This document shows positions 42,853 to 52,215 of a stretch of DNA of 64,000 nt, piece by piece. How positions within the stretch are numbered: the stretch's first letter is position 1; each line of letters begins with the position of its first letter. The notes below the pieces were generated by a model that was not told the DNA's origin, did not search any database, and saw only the letters and a list, made by a program, of their open reading frames with translations. Origin of the DNA: Pricia antarctica (GTDB lineage Bacteria > Bacteroidota > Bacteroidia > Flavobacteriales > Flavobacteriaceae); NCBI RefSeq assembly GCF_900101815.1, contig NZ_FNAO01000003.1, forward strand, positions 1 to 64,000. Direction: 5' to 3'. The translations under genes and the position numbers were made by a program.

Positions 42853-43191
42853 ATGAAACAAATCGAGGCAATTATCAGAAAATCCAAGTTCGACGAGGTC
42901 AAAGAGGCCTTGCATCGCATCGAGGTCAACTTCTTCACCTATTGGGACGTAACGGGAGTGGGGAATGAAAAACAAGGGCACGTGTACCGGGGTATTTCCT
43001 ATAGTACAAGTGATATCCAAAGACGATACCTATCCATTGTGGTGTCCGACGATTTTGTACAGAGAACGGTCGATACCCTTTTAGAGGTGGCTTCGACCGG
43101 TAATGTCGGTGACGGTAAAATATTCGTTTCCGAGGTCATCGAGGCCTATAGAATCCGGACCAAGGAAAGCGGACACGCAGGAATCAACTAA
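42853..43191 (+). CDS. PII-family nitrogen regulator
   Basis: This 112-aa protein has the PII ferredoxin-like fold. It begins MKQIEAIIRKSKFDEVKEAL, and the B-loop and C-terminal signature are TGNVGDGKIFVSEVIEAYRIRT. The T-loop (GHVYRGISYSTSDIQRRY) differs from the proteobacterial one and lacks the usual GAEY sequence, so uridylylation as in enteric bacteria is not assured. It probably controls the ammonium channel encoded 27 bases downstream by plugging it when nitrogen is plentiful. It is co-transcribed with amt. Confidence 0.93.
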   Translation: MKQIEAIIRKSKFDEVKEALHRIEVNFFTYWDVTGVGNEKQGHVYRGISYSTSDIQRRYLSIVVSDDFVQRTVDTLLEVASTGNVGDGKIFVSEVIEAYRIRTKESGHAGIN

Positions 43192-43218
43192 AAAACAACC
43201 AATAAAACCCTTAAGAAA

Positions 43219-44457
43219 ATGGACGTAGGATTATTTACAGCAAACAATATATGGATGATGATCGCCACCGCTCTGGTGTTCTTCATGCATACCGGGTTCT
43301 CCTTTTTGGAAATCGGATTGACCCGATCAAAAAATACGATCAACATTTTATTCAAGAATATATTTATCATTACGGCGGGACTGCTGCTCTACTATGCCTG
43401 GGGCTTCAATTTAATGTACCCCGGATTTGAGGAAGGATCGGCAGGTATTTTCCAATTTTCAATGGATAGTTTTGGAATTGCCCCCCCGGAAAACGGAATG
43501 ACCCCCGAATATGCCGATGGAGGCTACACGTGGTGGACCGATTTTCTCTTTCAGGGCATGTTCGCAGCTACAGCCGCTACCATTGTATCAGGTGCGGTCG
43601 CGGAACGGGTGAAAATCGGAGCATTTATGGTTTTCACGGTCTTTTACGTGGGACTGGTATACCCTATTGTAGGGGCATGGAAATGGGGCGGCGGCTTTTT
43701 GGATGCCTGGGGCTTCTACGATTTCGCAGGTTCTACCTTGGTTCACTCCGTCGGTGGATGGGCCGCTTTGGTCGCCGTCGCACTATTAGGGCCCCGTATT
43801 GGCAAATTCGGTGACGATGGAAAATCCAAAGCGATTCCCGGTCACAGTATTCCCATGGCAACTGCAGGGGTGTTGATCCTTTGGTTGGGCTGGTTCGGCT
43901 TTAACGGCGGATCGGTACTTTCCGCAGATCCCGAACTGACTTCCTTGGTCTTGGTCACCACAAGTTTGGCCGCTGCCGCCGGGGGTATGGGCGCCGTGCT
44001 CTTGAACTATATTCTATACAAGAATTTGGACCTTACCATGTTCCTCAACGGTATTTTGGGAGGCCTAGTGGGTATTACCGCGGGAGCGGACCTTATGTCA
44101 CCCAACGAAGCCATCATCATCGGATTTTTGGCAGGTCTTATCATCGTACTCGGCGTAGCCCTTGTCGATAAACTTAAATTGGACGATCCGGTAGGTGCTG
44201 TTGCCGTTCACCTGATCTGCGGTATTTGGGGTACCCTGGCCGTAGGTATCTTTGGCTCAAAAGCCGGTGGCGGTCAATTTATGACCCAACTGTACGGAGT
44301 CTTGATCGTCGGTGCTTTCTGTATCGTATGCTCCTTGATTATTTTGAGCGCCTTAAAAGCCATTATGGGCATACGGGTTTCAAAGGAAGAGGAAGTCGAA
44401 GGTCTCGATATTCACGAGCACGGTATGGATGCGTATCCCGATTTCACTAACGATTAA
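43219..44457 (+). CDS. amt: Ammonium transporter Amt
   Basis: This 412-aa protein has about eleven membrane helices. The twin pore histidines are visible as H176 (STLVHSVGGWAAL) and H331 (VAVHLICGIWGTLAVG). The family motif GGxxxxxxAGxxALVAVALLGPRIG is seen in part. The soluble tail ends in EEEVEGLDIHEHGMDAYPDF. It moves ammonium across the inner membrane as a trimer. It lies directly after its PII regulator, and a porin gene follows beyond a terminator. Confidence 0.96.
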   Translation: MDVGLFTANNIWMMIATALVFFMHTGFSFLEIGLTRSKNTINILFKNIFIITAGLLLYYAWGFNLMYPGFEEGSAGIFQFSMDSFGIAPPENGMTPEYADGGYTWWTDFLFQGMFAATAATIVSGAVAERVKIGAFMVFTVFYVGLVYPIVGAWKWGGGFLDAWGFYDFAGSTLVHSVGGWAALVAVALLGPRIGKFGDDGKSKAIPGHSIPMATAGVLILWLGWFGFNGGSVLSADPELTSLVLVTTSLAAAAGGMGAVLLNYILYKNLDLTMFLNGILGGLVGITAGADLMSPNEAIIIGFLAGLIIVLGVALVDKLKLDDPVGAVAVHLICGIWGTLAVGIFGSKAGGGQFMTQLYGVLIVGAFCIVCSLIILSALKAIMGIRVSKEEEVEGLDIHEHGMDAYPDFTND

Positions 44458-44474
44458 AGTATAACCTAAAAAGC

Positions 44475-44505
44475 AAACGGAGCGTTTTGCAGAACGCTCC
44501 GTTTT
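44475..44505 (+). terminator. Intrinsic terminator after amt
   Basis: AAACGGAGCGTT at 44475-44486 pairs with AACGCTCCGTTT at 44493-44504 around a 6-base loop, and a short T run follows. The porin downstream may be read only by partial read-through or from its own promoter. Confidence 0.87.
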
Positions 44506-44575
44506 ATAACCGTTTCAGATTTTAATCACTCAAAATAATCATCCGCCTTGCGGTGGATAACTTAAATCAAAACCT

Positions 44576-45646
44576 ATGAAAGCGATTACATATACAAAAT
44601 ACGTAAAAAATCTTGTTTTATTGGGATTACTACTCTTTTCGAACGTAGCTATTTTTGCGCAGGAGGAGGAAGACACGGAACCGAAATTCACTATTAGCGG
44701 CTCAATCGATGCCTACTACCGGGCAAATTTAAACGGGGATAACTCAGCACCGGATGGTGTGCCCAATGCAGCTCCAGGTTCATCATTTGCCAATTTACCC
44801 GGATTCGCTCTGGGAATGGCAAACGTCATTTTGGGCTATGAAGGCGAAAAAGCAGGCTTCGTAGCTGATTTGGTTTTTGGCCCTAGAGGTACGGATGCCA
44901 TTTTTGCCTCCCCTATTTACTCGGCCACCGGCAATATTGTCAATCAACTTTATGGCTATTGGAACGTTTCCGATAATGTAAAATTAACTTTGGGGAATTT
45001 CAATACGTTTTTGGGCTATGAGGTTATTTCTCCAGTTGCCAATTTTAACTACAGCACTTCCTATTTGTTTTCTTACGGACCTTTTAGCCATACCGGTTTG
45101 AAAGCGGATTTTACGCTGTCAGAAGATTTCAGCATGATGCTGGCCGTTATGAACCAAACGGACATTACAGAACTCAATTTGACCGGAAAGTATGCCTATG
45201 GTGCACAATTGGGGTATAGCGGACAATATCTCAATCTCTTGATCGATAATGGCTCTTATGAATTAGACTATACCGGAGGATTTAACCTTTCGGAATCTTT
45301 TTTCTTAGGGATTAATGCCGCTTATTTCGACGGAGACGAAGGCATAGGAAACTTTGCCGGTGCTGCTTTGTACCCCCAATATACTACCTCCGAAAATTTT
45401 ACGATTGGATTGCGGGGTGAATATTTTACGGAAACTGATGGATTTGGGGCCATTGGTACTGCTGAGGCCGATGATAGTGTTTTTGCCGTGACCTTAACGG
45501 GAAGCGCCACCATAGGCAATTTAATAATCAAACCGGAATTACGATTGGATACCGCATCCGACGAATCCGAAAATTTCTTGGATAGTGATTTGATGGCACA
45601 GAAGAGCCTATCCTCTTTCGTTCTGGCCGCCATCTATTCCTTCTAA
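44576..45646 (+). CDS. Outer-membrane porin-like beta-barrel protein (BBP2 type)
   Basis: This 356-aa protein has a signal peptide ending IFAQ and then KFTISGSIDAYYRANLN, the usual opening of the Bacteroidota BBP2/OmpL-like porin group. Barrel strands follow, with repeated aromatic residues (LYGYWNVSDNVKLTLGNFNTF), and the end LSSFVLAAIYSF is a terminal barrel strand. A porin next to PII-Amt suggests ammonium or small-nitrogen entry across the outer membrane. That role is inferred from position only. Confidence 0.87.
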   Translation: MKAITYTKYVKNLVLLGLLLFSNVAIFAQEEEDTEPKFTISGSIDAYYRANLNGDNSAPDGVPNAAPGSSFANLPGFALGMANVILGYEGEKAGFVADLVFGPRGTDAIFASPIYSATGNIVNQLYGYWNVSDNVKLTLGNFNTFLGYEVISPVANFNYSTSYLFSYGPFSHTGLKADFTLSEDFSMMLAVMNQTDITELNLTGKYAYGAQLGYSGQYLNLLIDNGSYELDYTGGFNLSESFFLGINAAYFDGDEGIGNFAGAALYPQYTTSENFTIGLRGEYFTETDGFGAIGTAEADDSVFAVTLTGSATIGNLIIKPELRLDTASDESENFLDSDLMAQKSLSSFVLAAIYSF

Positions 45647-45677
45647 AATAGAAAATTACAGGTTAAGTGTTGTACTT

Positions 45678-45715
45678 AAAAACCCCGTCAGCCCCAAACT
45701 GACCGGGGTTTTTTC
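45678..45715. terminator. Hairpin terminator between convergent porin and DUF1684 genes
   Basis: AACCCCGTCAG and CTGACCGGGGTT pair with one bulge around a short loop, followed by six T residues on the plus strand. A run of A on the left arm gives T residues on the minus strand, so it probably serves both genes. Confidence 0.85.
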
Positions 45716-46373
45716 ATTTCCCTTTCGGCTTGAAGGCCTTTACCCCTGCCCTGATTTCTGTGTCTATGGCGTTTATCGATGGTACAATAGGACATGAATA
45801 TTTTTTGTTGTAGGCGCAATAGGGATTATACGCTTTGTTAAAGTCGATTCGGATGACATCGCCCTCGGGAATGCGAAGATCGATATATCGGCCTCCGGTG
45901 TAGGTTTCCTTATCATTGGTATCATCGGTAAAAGGAAGAAACAGGTAATCGCGGTACTTTTCCTGCTGCATCAATTCCTGGTCTTGATAGACTTCCAGTT
46001 GCCGTTTTTTTCCGAACAGGGTAAAGTGGGCGATACCATAAACTACGTTCTTAGAGGTTCTATCAGTGGTCGTGGGCATGGCAAAGGGAAGGGATTCCGG
46101 GGTACGCACCAATCGGGCCTGGACGACATAGGTGGTATCCGGATCGAAAAAATCCAAGCTTTCAAAGTCCTTTCTATAGCGGTCCGGCAAAGGCGAGGTT
46201 TCGGGGTCTTTGTATTCTTCGTTCAGCTCCTTTTGAAATTCGAGGATATCGGCCAAGGCGTCGGTCGGCGCCTCGGTAATTTCATCCTTTTTACTGTCAT
46301 GGTACTTTTTTTTCTCCTTGCAGGCGGTAGAAAACAGAATCACTGCCAGCACTATATATAACGTTGGTTTCAT
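45714..46373 (-). CDS. DUF1684 lipoprotein
   Basis: This 219-aa protein has a lipoprotein signal ending FSTAC (C18 from the ATG at 46373). The DUF1684 motif set is visible as GIAHFTLFGKKRQLEVYQ, YTGGRYIDL and FNKAYNPYCAYNKKYSCPIVP. Members are envelope proteins of unknown activity. I prefer ATG 46373 to the upstream ATG 46406 because it puts the signal peptide at the start. It is convergent with the porin gene, with a shared terminator. Confidence 0.88.
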   Translation of the reverse strand: MKPTLYIVLAVILFSTACKEKKKYHDSKKDEITEAPTDALADILEFQKELNEEYKDPETSPLPDRYRKDFESLDFFDPDTTYVVQARLVRTPESLPFAMPTTTDRTSKNVVYGIAHFTLFGKKRQLEVYQDQELMQQEKYRDYLFLPFTDDTNDKETYTGGRYIDLRIPEGDVIRIDFNKAYNPYCAYNKKYSCPIVPSINAIDTEIRAGVKAFKPKGK

Positions 46374-46424
46374 TGTTTTCCATTTTTTTCCCTTGGTATA
46401 AGCCACAGGAAAATAAATCCCATT

Positions 46425-47837
46425 TTAATCCAACCCGTAACGGGACGCTTTCAAATATTTTGCCACAATGTCATTGAACTCCGGGGTAAGGCGTAACAAT
46501 GCGGTATCTTCAAGGTCATAGAGTTCCGCCCTGTCGGTATATCCATTTTTCAAAAGTTCTTCCAGATAAAAAAGGGCGGTACTCGTGTCGTCGACCTTGG
46601 CGTTATACGAAATGATCTTCAGGTAACTCGCATAATCTTTGGGGTTGATTACGGTCTTCAACATCCAAAGGAAATTTAAGGCTTCCCCGTCGACCGGATC
46701 TCCTGATTTCACGATATCGATATTATCGGCGACCAAAGCGTTGACATAGCCGTTCAAGCGTTTGCCCAATTGCTGTTGTAATTCGTCGGGGTTTTTGATA
46801 AACTTTTCGATCTCTTCGATCTGGTACTTCCACCATCCGAGGTTGTTATAGTTATAGGTCAGTATGTCTTCCTCCAAATAATACACATAATCCTCCTTTA
46901 TTAAACTTTCCTTGAATAAAATAGCCGTTTGGTCTCGGTTGCGAGTCTTGAAAATGTTACTTCTTTTCAAGGTCTTTTGGCTATCCTTTATCGAACCGAT
47001 TTCTCGAAAGGGGCTATAGATTTCCAACATTTCGTCAAGAAGGTTATAGGCCATTAAGGGCTTGTTCGCTGTGAAGAAGATGTTGGCCCGTGTTAGACTC
47101 TCTTCGTATTTGGCATTAATAAAAGCGTCGTCTTTGGGTATACGGCCTTTGGCCATGGCCGCCAAGGTAAATATTTCGAGGGCATTACCCAGCATATCCG
47201 CATCGGGCCAATTATGGCCCCCTTCGAACATCAGCAGTTGGTTCGGAAATTTCATGCGATTCAATAGGTTCTCCGTCTCCAGCATTTGGGGATAGTTATA
47301 GTCTTCATTACCAACGATACCAATTAAGTGAAAAGGATTTTTAGAGGTCAGCAGCTCGGTATTCGCCACGGTCGCGCCACAGATCAAAACACCTTGAATC
47401 CCTTTGATAAAAGCGGGTATCAAGGTCGAAAAGCGACCGCCGCCGGAAAATCCCCCGACATAGATCCGCTCTTTATGGATCGGCAAAAATCGGGTCACGG
47501 CATTGAACATTCTATTGGCGATCAGAATATTGTCGGAAATAGGCAAGGTATCCCTTACATTGTTGGAGGCCGCCAAGATATAGCCCTGCTCCTCGGCCGC
47601 CGCAGAAATGAGACTCATGGCCTGTTTGCCATGGCCATCCATATCAAAAACGAATAGTATCGGCCAAGTCGAGGAAACCTCGAATTTTTGGGGAAGATAT
47701 AACGAAAAGGTCTCCGATATCGTATCGTTAATGGATACGGGAAGGGAGTCGATAACGATTCCTTTTTTTAAGGTCATCTGCTGGGCGGAGCAAGAAATGC
47801 TAATGCCCAGGGCGATTACGGTCAATAGTTGCTTCAT
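46425..47837 (-). CDS. Secreted alpha/beta-hydrolase (esterase-like) with helical C-terminal domain
   Basis: This 470-aa protein has a signal peptide ending SCSAQ. An alpha/beta-hydrolase domain spans about 30-240: WPILFVFDMDGHG, the nucleophile elbow GFSGGG, the acid region GIVGNEDYNYPQM and the histidine in FEGGHNWPD. A helical repeat region, possibly TPR-like, follows to the end. It resembles esterase-D or feruloyl-esterase-like hydrolases, substrate unknown. It lies 51 bases before the DUF1684 gene on the same strand. Confidence 0.82.
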   Translation of the reverse strand: MKQLLTVIALGISISCSAQQMTLKKGIVIDSLPVSINDTISETFSLYLPQKFEVSSTWPILFVFDMDGHGKQAMSLISAAAEEQGYILAASNNVRDTLPISDNILIANRMFNAVTRFLPIHKERIYVGGFSGGGRFSTLIPAFIKGIQGVLICGATVANTELLTSKNPFHLIGIVGNEDYNYPQMLETENLLNRMKFPNQLLMFEGGHNWPDADMLGNALEIFTLAAMAKGRIPKDDAFINAKYEESLTRANIFFTANKPLMAYNLLDEMLEIYSPFREIGSIKDSQKTLKRSNIFKTRNRDQTAILFKESLIKEDYVYYLEEDILTYNYNNLGWWKYQIEEIEKFIKNPDELQQQLGKRLNGYVNALVADNIDIVKSGDPVDGEALNFLWMLKTVINPKDYASYLKIISYNAKVDDTSTALFYLEELLKNGYTDRAELYDLEDTALLRLTPEFNDIVAKYLKASRYGLD

Positions 47838-47936
47838 AGTACTTTAATCATCAAAAATCTAGCCAGATACATTTAAGATTGAATCTTGCCATTGCGAAAG
47901 GCGAGTCAGTTTTCGGCAGACTCTGAGCTTTAAAAA

Positions 47937-50009
47937 CTAACGTTTCAAGGAAAAGTGACTCTTAAATTCCTTCTGCACATTGTCTTTAACATAGGCTATT
48001 CTAAACCAGTAATCACTGGCGGGCATTCTGTGGTCGTTGGCGGTACCGTCCCAACCGGAGCCGTTATTGAACTGGTACAATAAGGTGCCGTATTGGTCAA
48101 AAATCGCAATTTCGGCTTTTTCGATTTCGGGAAATCCGACAATTTGCCAGATGTCGTTGTTGCCATCGCCATTGGGCGTGAAAAAACGGGGAAAATCCAC
48201 CACCAAAAAGTCCTCGGAAAGTACACTGCAATTCTCGCTATCGGTAACATAGGCGACATGCTCGCCGGCACTGAGGTCTTCAAAGCGGTTCGAAGTACCG
48301 AAATCACTATCATCAACGGCAAAAAGATACGTGCTTTCCCCTTGCGCTTTAATTTCAACGGTGTTACTATCGGAAAATAGATCGGATACGAAATCCACTT
48401 CGAATACTTCCGGCTGCTGCGATGGAAGTACTTCGGTGGCAATGGAAAATTCGCAACCGAATTCCAGGTTTTGCAAGAGCACATGATAGGTGCCCAAGGC
48501 GGATGCGGTGAAGGAAGGGCCGGTAGCATCGGTAATCCTATTTTCTTCCGAAATAGTTTCTGTGTACCATGTAAACATATACTTTGAAAGGGACAAGCCG
48601 GTGTCCAATACCGGTAAAGGTTCCAATTTTTCACCTTCCCCATCGAAACACAATATATAGGATGCTTTCAGGGAAGATTCAAAATCAAGACCTTGGACTT
48701 TCAACTGAAAAGGGACTATTTCGGAACAACTTTGGCCCGATGAAAGCCGCGCATATATGGTTTCGGTGCCCTGTACCTCGTAGTTTTCGGGATTTTCAAT
48801 AGGATTTGTAAAGTTCTGGGCATCTACTTCCGAAGCAAAATAGGTGACCCCGTAAACGGCCGAATCTTGGGTACCCATCATACGGGTTCCGTTGGTGGAA
48901 AAATCGAAGGTTTCGCTACCGTCGCCGTCTAAATCACAAGCGGTTATATCTACCGGATTTCCATTTATTTTCGGAGGCACTATAAACTCCACCGTCAGAC
49001 CGCCATCGGAAATACAGGATGCCGAAAAAATAAGATCGACCCGGTACTGTCCGTTTTCCGTGAGTGTCACTTGCGGATTGCCCGCCCATTGCGCGACCTC
49101 GCTTCCGTCTTTGTACCAGCGATAATCCTGAACGCCTTCTACCGTGGCATCCAAGGGGATGTTCTCACCGATACAGGCGGGATTGCCGTTGGCTACCGTT
49201 CGGTCTTCCCCCAAATCATATCCCAAAGAAAAACTGCCCGCTTCCAAAAAAACGGCGGAATCGACTTGGGAATCCTGATTGTCGGAAATTACAAGTTTGA
49301 TGGTGTAGGATTCCCCGGGTGTAACCAGGGATTCCGCCTTCAGGCTCTCGGTCTGCCCGTAAAAGGATATGGGATCGTTGGCACCGTTTAATTTGCCGAA
49401 AAAGTCGATGTTACGGGCATCACATTGCCCCTGTATCCCAGGCCGGATAGTCGTTGCCCTAACCGGTTCTTCCGTACCGGGAACGATGGCCAAATTTGTC
49501 GAAACCCCTTGGGAATCGGTCAAGATAAACGCAAACACGTCCGAATAGGTACACTGGTAGTTCTCCTGATACTCTTCGGAAGCAAACAGAAAATTAAAAT
49601 TGATACTATTGGTAAGCGGTACAAAATCGAACTGGATATAGGTGGCATTGAACAGGTTGCCTGTATTGGTGACCGTTATCAGGTCTTGGTCGCCCGGCCA
49701 GCTTTCGGTGCCCGAATCATTGATGCCCGTATTGGGGCCTTGGGCGTCCCTCGCCCTGCCAGTCGATAGAATGATACCTTCCTTGTAGGGAAAATCCGTA
49801 GCATTGGCATTAAAATAGCCGATACCGTTTACGTTCTGCTCGGTACCCGTAAAACTGCTGTAGCTTGAGGTCGCGGCACAGTTGCTATTGATCAGAACGT
49901 CACGCACCAATTGCTCAACGGTATAGCCCGAATCATCGACCGTGATCTGGCCGAACAGGGCGTAGTTGCCCATAAAAAATATACCGATGATTAGGACTCC
50001 GATTTTCAT
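47937..50009 (-). CDS. Choice-of-anchor-L surface protein with T9SS type B sorting domain
   Basis: This 690-aa secreted protein has a signal peptide ending LFGQ. The choice-of-anchor-L domain spans about 25-270 (VEQLVRDVLINSNCA, GIILSTGRARDAQGPN, FNFLFASEEYQENY). Ig-like/PKD-type segments follow (about 275-590). The gliding-motility-type C-terminal domain has FFTPNGDGNNDIWQI and IFDQYGTLLYQF. The last module directs secretion by the type IX system (type B sorting) to the cell surface. The likely role is adhesion or surface-bound function. It is monocistronic. Confidence 0.92.
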   Translation of the reverse strand: MKIGVLIIGIFFMGNYALFGQITVDDSGYTVEQLVRDVLINSNCAATSSYSSFTGTEQNVNGIGYFNANATDFPYKEGIILSTGRARDAQGPNTGINDSGTESWPGDQDLITVTNTGNLFNATYIQFDFVPLTNSINFNFLFASEEYQENYQCTYSDVFAFILTDSQGVSTNLAIVPGTEEPVRATTIRPGIQGQCDARNIDFFGKLNGANDPISFYGQTESLKAESLVTPGESYTIKLVISDNQDSQVDSAVFLEAGSFSLGYDLGEDRTVANGNPACIGENIPLDATVEGVQDYRWYKDGSEVAQWAGNPQVTLTENGQYRVDLIFSASCISDGGLTVEFIVPPKINGNPVDITACDLDGDGSETFDFSTNGTRMMGTQDSAVYGVTYFASEVDAQNFTNPIENPENYEVQGTETIYARLSSGQSCSEIVPFQLKVQGLDFESSLKASYILCFDGEGEKLEPLPVLDTGLSLSKYMFTWYTETISEENRITDATGPSFTASALGTYHVLLQNLEFGCEFSIATEVLPSQQPEVFEVDFVSDLFSDSNTVEIKAQGESTYLFAVDDSDFGTSNRFEDLSAGEHVAYVTDSENCSVLSEDFLVVDFPRFFTPNGDGNNDIWQIVGFPEIEKAEIAIFDQYGTLLYQFNNGSGWDGTANDHRMPASDYWFRIAYVKDNVQKEFKSHFSLKR

Positions 50010-50152
50010 AGCGCTTTCCCGAGAGACGAGCGTTAATTCTCATCAATCAGAAGTTAAATATAGTGAACTCCTTTTGAACGCCTCCCATACTTTCAATCCA
50101 AAAATCCGTTTAATCGTCAAAATTAGTACCTTGACCGCGGTTAATTTCAATA

Positions 50153-50650
50153 CTAGGGCATGACTTTTTTTGAACTTGAACTTGATCCTTGCGCCTGAGC
50201 TTTCTTCCCGATCGGCGCATTTGTTACGACATTCGAAAGTATAATATGCGTGCGGGTTTCGCCGTATTGGATGAGTTTATCGATAAATTCCTCGAGGTGA
50301 AACTGGTCGTTGAGTATTACTTCCATAACGATATTCTCGTTTCCGGTGATGCGATAGCAATTGACCACTTCCTTATAGGTCGTTACCATCGCCAGAAAAG
50401 GTTTTAATTTGCCCATAAAAGCCCGCAACGTAATGATGGCCTTGAGCTGATGCCCCGTTTTGGCGTGGGATACCTTGGCCTTATACCCTTCGATGATTCC
50501 GAGATCTTCCATTTTTTTTACCCGCTCCGCTACGGCGGGAGGTGTTAGGCCTACTTTACGGCCGATACTGGCGAAGGTTTCCCTTGCGTTCGCTTGCAAA
50601 CAGTCCAATATTTTCCAGTTCAAATCGTCGATAGTTGAATCCAAAGTCAA
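50153..50650 (-). CDS. Lrp/AsnC-family transcriptional regulator
   Basis: This 165-aa protein has an N-terminal helix-turn-helix (DDLNWKILDCLQANAR, IGRKVGLTPPAVAERVKKME) and a C-terminal RAM ligand domain (VVNCYRITGNENIVMEVILND). The extra basic-serine tail (GSSSSSKKVMP) is unusual. The start must be TTG 50650 or TTG 50644, because a stop lies directly upstream in frame and no ATG precedes the helix-turn-helix. A perfect palindrome sits 24 bases upstream. It probably senses an amino acid; neighbours do not show which. Confidence 0.92.
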   Translation of the reverse strand: MTLDSTIDDLNWKILDCLQANARETFASIGRKVGLTPPAVAERVKKMEDLGIIEGYKAKVSHAKTGHQLKAIITLRAFMGKLKPFLAMVTTYKEVVNCYRITGNENIVMEVILNDQFHLEEFIDKLIQYGETRTHIILSNVVTNAPIGKKAQAQGSSSSSKKVMP

Positions 50651-50673
50651 AAGTTATTATAAAGTTAGTATCC

Positions 50674-50697
50674 ATAGCAAAAATACATATTTGCTAT
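50674..50697. promoter_or_regulatory. Perfect palindrome ATAGCAAA-N8-TTTGCTAT, candidate Lrp operator
   Basis: ATAGCAAA at 50674-50681 and TTTGCTAT at 50690-50697 form an exact 8-base inverted repeat with an 8-base A/T spacer. It lies between the divergent Lrp-family gene and the four-helix-bundle gene, 24 bases from the regulator's start. Lrp-type sites are A/T-centred palindromes of similar size. Autoregulation is the likely function, possibly also control of the divergent gene. Confidence 0.65.
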
Positions 50698-50784
50698 TGA
50701 TTCGAAAGATAAAATATAGAATACCGACGTAACTTTATATTCTGTAGTAACGAACTCACATGGAGTTCATTTTGTCGATCTATA

Positions 50785-51180
50785 ATGACGTATCAAAGTT
50801 TCGGTTCTTTACCGGTATATAAGAAAGCACTTGAACTCCGCCATATGAGCCGGGAAATCGCTTCGTACGTATCTTTCAACAAAAATCTGTTGAAACTGTA
50901 CCAATCGAACAGTCATCGCGACAACATCGCCGATTCACTATTGACCGATGCGATACTCATTCCCCAAAAAATTGCGTTGGCGGAATCTACGACCTGCCAT
51001 AACGAGCGTATGAAGATTGCTACCTACATCAATATCATGATACGGAATATAAATTCGTATTGTAGAGGCTTGGAAAAAGATGGCGTTAAGGAAATCGAAT
51101 ACCTGAACTTGCTCCGTCAAGAAATCAAAAGTTTCCGAAAATCCTTCAAAATTTGGCGCGGATCGTTATCCGCCGAGTAA
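50785..51180 (+). CDS. Four-helix-bundle-like protein
   Basis: This 131-aa soluble protein of about four helices begins with SFGSLPVYKKALELRHMSREI. That resembles the LxVYKKA/LxVWQKA opening of the 23S rRNA intervening-sequence/four-helix-bundle family. The middle part is divergent and the GxIxEG-type motif is not seen, so membership is uncertain. It diverges from the Lrp-family gene and may share the palindrome. purU follows after 121 bases. Confidence 0.66.
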   Translation: MTYQSFGSLPVYKKALELRHMSREIASYVSFNKNLLKLYQSNSHRDNIADSLLTDAILIPQKIALAESTTCHNERMKIATYINIMIRNINSYCRGLEKDGVKEIEYLNLLRQEIKSFRKSFKIWRGSLSAE

Positions 51181-51301
51181 ACTGGGGGCTTCCCGATAAT
51201 TGACTTCATCCCTGAATTTGACGTAAGTCCGGCCCAGGTATCTTCACCAAGCTATACCAAATTCCATTTATTGTCCTAAATTTGGGATTAAAAACCATCC
51301 C

Positions 51302-52153
51302 TTGAAAACGACCATTCTCATTCATTGTCCCGATCAACAGGGCATTATCAGTGCCGTAACCGGTTTTGTACATGCCAAAGGTGGCAACATTGTATATCTC
51401 GATCAGCACGTCGATCAGCAGGCCAATGTATTTTTTATGCGTTTGGAAAGCAATTTTGATGCGGACCTCTTTTCGGAATCCGACTTTGAGAAGGAATTCC
51501 AAAAGAATTTGGCCGCGCGTTATACCATGCAGTGGAGCATGCATCGGGCGGGTAGACTACCGAAAATGGCCCTTTTTGTATCCAAATACAATCACTGTTT
51601 GTACGATTTGTTGAGCCGTTACAGTTCCGGGGAGTTAGAAGTGGATATCCCATTTGTAGTCAGCAACCACGCCGATCTTCGCCCGATTGCCGAACAGTTC
51701 AAAATTCCTTTTTACCATATTCCAGTTACCAAGGCGAACAAGGGCGATGCCGAAAACGAGCAGCTGAAGCTACTGGCTTCCCATGATGTGGATTTTATCG
51801 TTTTGGCGCGTTATATGCAAATCGTAAGCGCCAAGATTATTGATCACTATCCCAATAAAATCATCAACATCCACCACTCCTTCTTACCCGCGTTCGCCGG
51901 GGCCAAACCCTACCACGCTGCGTTCAAAAGAGGGGTGAAAATCATCGGCGCCACTAGTCACTACGTTACTGAAAACCTTGACGAAGGCCCCATAATCGAA
52001 CAGGACGTAACGACCGTTACCCACGCCCACCGAATTGCCGATTTTATCACCAAAGGCCGCGACCTTGAGAAAATCGTCCTTGCCCGCGCGGTAAAGTTGC
52101 ATGTACAGCGGAAGACGATGGTCTATGATAATAAGACGGTGATTTTTTATTAG
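51302..52153 (+). CDS. purU: Formyltetrahydrofolate deformylase
   Basis: This 283-aa protein has an ACT domain (1-85, TILIHCPDQQGIISAVTGFV) followed by a formyl-transferase domain. The latter has IINIHHSFLPAF (catalytic Asn and His), the PYHAAFKRGVKIIGATSH block and the catalytic Asp in ENLDEGPIIEQD. It hydrolyses 10-formyl-THF to THF and formate, balancing one-carbon pools. The start codon is TTG 51302: it gives the normal N-terminus, and no ATG fits. The next gene is convergent. Confidence 0.94.
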   Translation: MKTTILIHCPDQQGIISAVTGFVHAKGGNIVYLDQHVDQQANVFFMRLESNFDADLFSESDFEKEFQKNLAARYTMQWSMHRAGRLPKMALFVSKYNHCLYDLLSRYSSGELEVDIPFVVSNHADLRPIAEQFKIPFYHIPVTKANKGDAENEQLKLLASHDVDFIVLARYMQIVSAKIIDHYPNKIINIHHSFLPAFAGAKPYHAAFKRGVKIIGATSHYVTENLDEGPIIEQDVTTVTHAHRIADFITKGRDLEKIVLARAVKLHVQRKTMVYDNKTVIFY

Positions 52154-52215
52154 GGTTTTGATATCCGGCAAAATCCGCCAAAAATGATGCGTACGAAGTA
52201 GGTAGTTGCCCTATC

